DNA of 64,000 nt, from assembly GCF_000372725.1 (NCBI RefSeq), contig NW_005198244.1, positions 1,057,841 to 1,121,840 on the forward strand, read 5' to 3'. Below are positions 63,298 through 64,000 of the stretch, piece after piece; the first letter of the stretch is position 1; each line of letters begins with the position of its first letter. The notes under the pieces were generated by a model, which did no database searches, was not told the DNA's origin, and saw only the letters and a program-made list of their open reading frames with translations. Source of the DNA: Emiliania huxleyi CCMP1516. Taxonomy: Eukaryota; Haptophyta; Isochrysidales; Noelaerhabdaceae. The position numbers were made by a program, and so were the translations under genes.

Positions 63298-64000
63298 CGG
63301 ACGCGAGGGTCGGTCGTCGGCTCCTAACTCTACTTTAACTAGCTTTGTATTGTCGCGGTGCGTACGAGCTCACTAGCTAGAGCTCACACTAGAGGCCGTC
63401 ATCGCATTCGCCTTCCTGGTACCCGCGCTGGCTTCTGACTGTCGTTCCTGTCTCTCCCTTCTCGACTGTCTGTTCTTGTGTGTCTTGGATTTGTGTTTTT
63501 CTGTGAACAGCGCCTTGGGTCCGTGGTTGTGTTTTTCTTTTTGTGTGAACAGCGCCTCTTCTCCTAATAAGGTTCACACTCACTCATCGACACCCCCACA
63601 ACTAGGAAATCAACTACTGTGTACTGAGAACTCCATCTTCTGAGTTCTGTGAGTGGGCCCGAGACCCGCGGAGAGCGATACGCCATGTGCATGTCCGCCT
63701 TGCGTTGTTTCATAACATTAAATCACTCACCGGGTTTGCAGCGCGGCTCAGAACTGCGCACGCACTACTGTGCAAACTGAGCAAACGAGGGCCATTCAAA
63801 CAGACGCAAGTAACATTCACTTATCCGATTGCCCAGCTTTCATCACTGATGTCCCTCGCTACGATCGTCTCCATCTGCTCAGGATTCGCCATAGCTATTT
63901 CTTCACTGATCGTGCTGCAACCGTTCTGCATGAGGCACAACGGCGCATCAGCGACACGGTCTGGTCCTGTTAGTATCATCCACTTGTACTCACGCGCATG
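63298..64000. other. Intergenic region to window end
   Basis: No gene is seen. TGTGTTTTTCT with TGTGAACAGCGCCT occurs twice (63488-63516 and 63528-63558). Confidence 0.45.

Overview
The window is nuclear DNA of a GC-rich, intron-rich unicellular alga. The best fit is a haptophyte of the Emiliania/Gephyrocapsa kind. This is inferred from: many short introns (about 55-200 nt) that often start with GC instead of GT; a Vta1/MIT-headed callose-type glucan synthase; a thylakoid-lumen protein with a bipartite leader; flagellar and tubulin genes (LRRCC1/VFL1, TBCE); and a Ulp1-bearing DNA transposon. The species is not proven. Positions 18280-18379 are an assembly gap, and 1-540 and 58655-58900 look like poor base calling.

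Layout. 0.7-2.8 kb: aldehyde dehydrogenase (-). 2.9-4.6 kb: microsatellites and leader-like repeats. 4.6-10.1 kb: CS-domain/armadillo protein (+). 10.4-12.6 kb: six-module ShKT protein ending in KDEL (-). 13.1-14.0 kb: SH3/KOW-like, Q-rich protein (-). 14.5-24.0 kb: 1,3-beta-glucan (callose) synthase (+) with a 0.7-kb CACACCCT array in one intron. 24.2-32.2 kb: an 8-kb inverted-repeat DNA transposon with a 1502-residue transposase/Ulp1 protein and a 362-bp tandem repeat. 32.4-33.5 kb: palmitoyl-protein thioesterase (-). 33.9-35.8 kb: identical 128-bp direct repeats bracket a 1083-bp inverted-repeat element carrying an AP2-like gene. 35.8-38.5 kb: zinc-knuckle ORF, cwf18/CCDC12-like piece and a tandemly duplicated membrane-protein locus. 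38.9-41.0 kb: CinA-type amidase and a thylakoid-lumen protein (-). 41.2-42.3 kb: remnants of an MFS transporter and a RecQ helicase. 45.0-46.5 kb: CDF zinc transporter (-). 47.6-48.9 kb: DUF952-histidine phosphatase fusion (+). 49.3-51.5 kb: non-autonomous inverted-repeat element. 51.7-56.1 kb: LRRCC1/VFL1 (-). 58.2-60.3 kb: tubulin cofactor E (-). 60.8-61.6 kb: secreted proline-rich protein (-). 62.7-63.3 kb: SANT/Myb protein (-).

There are no operons; neighbours are independent host genes separated by repeats. The unifying feature is the intron system. More than twenty introns use GC-AG. At least four begin with a 22-33-nt copy of the exon that follows them. Several share a TCGGAACCTTCC-like 3' end, and many carry GCCGAGAT repeats always on the sense strand. 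Together these suggest intron gain by an introner-like process that is still recent.
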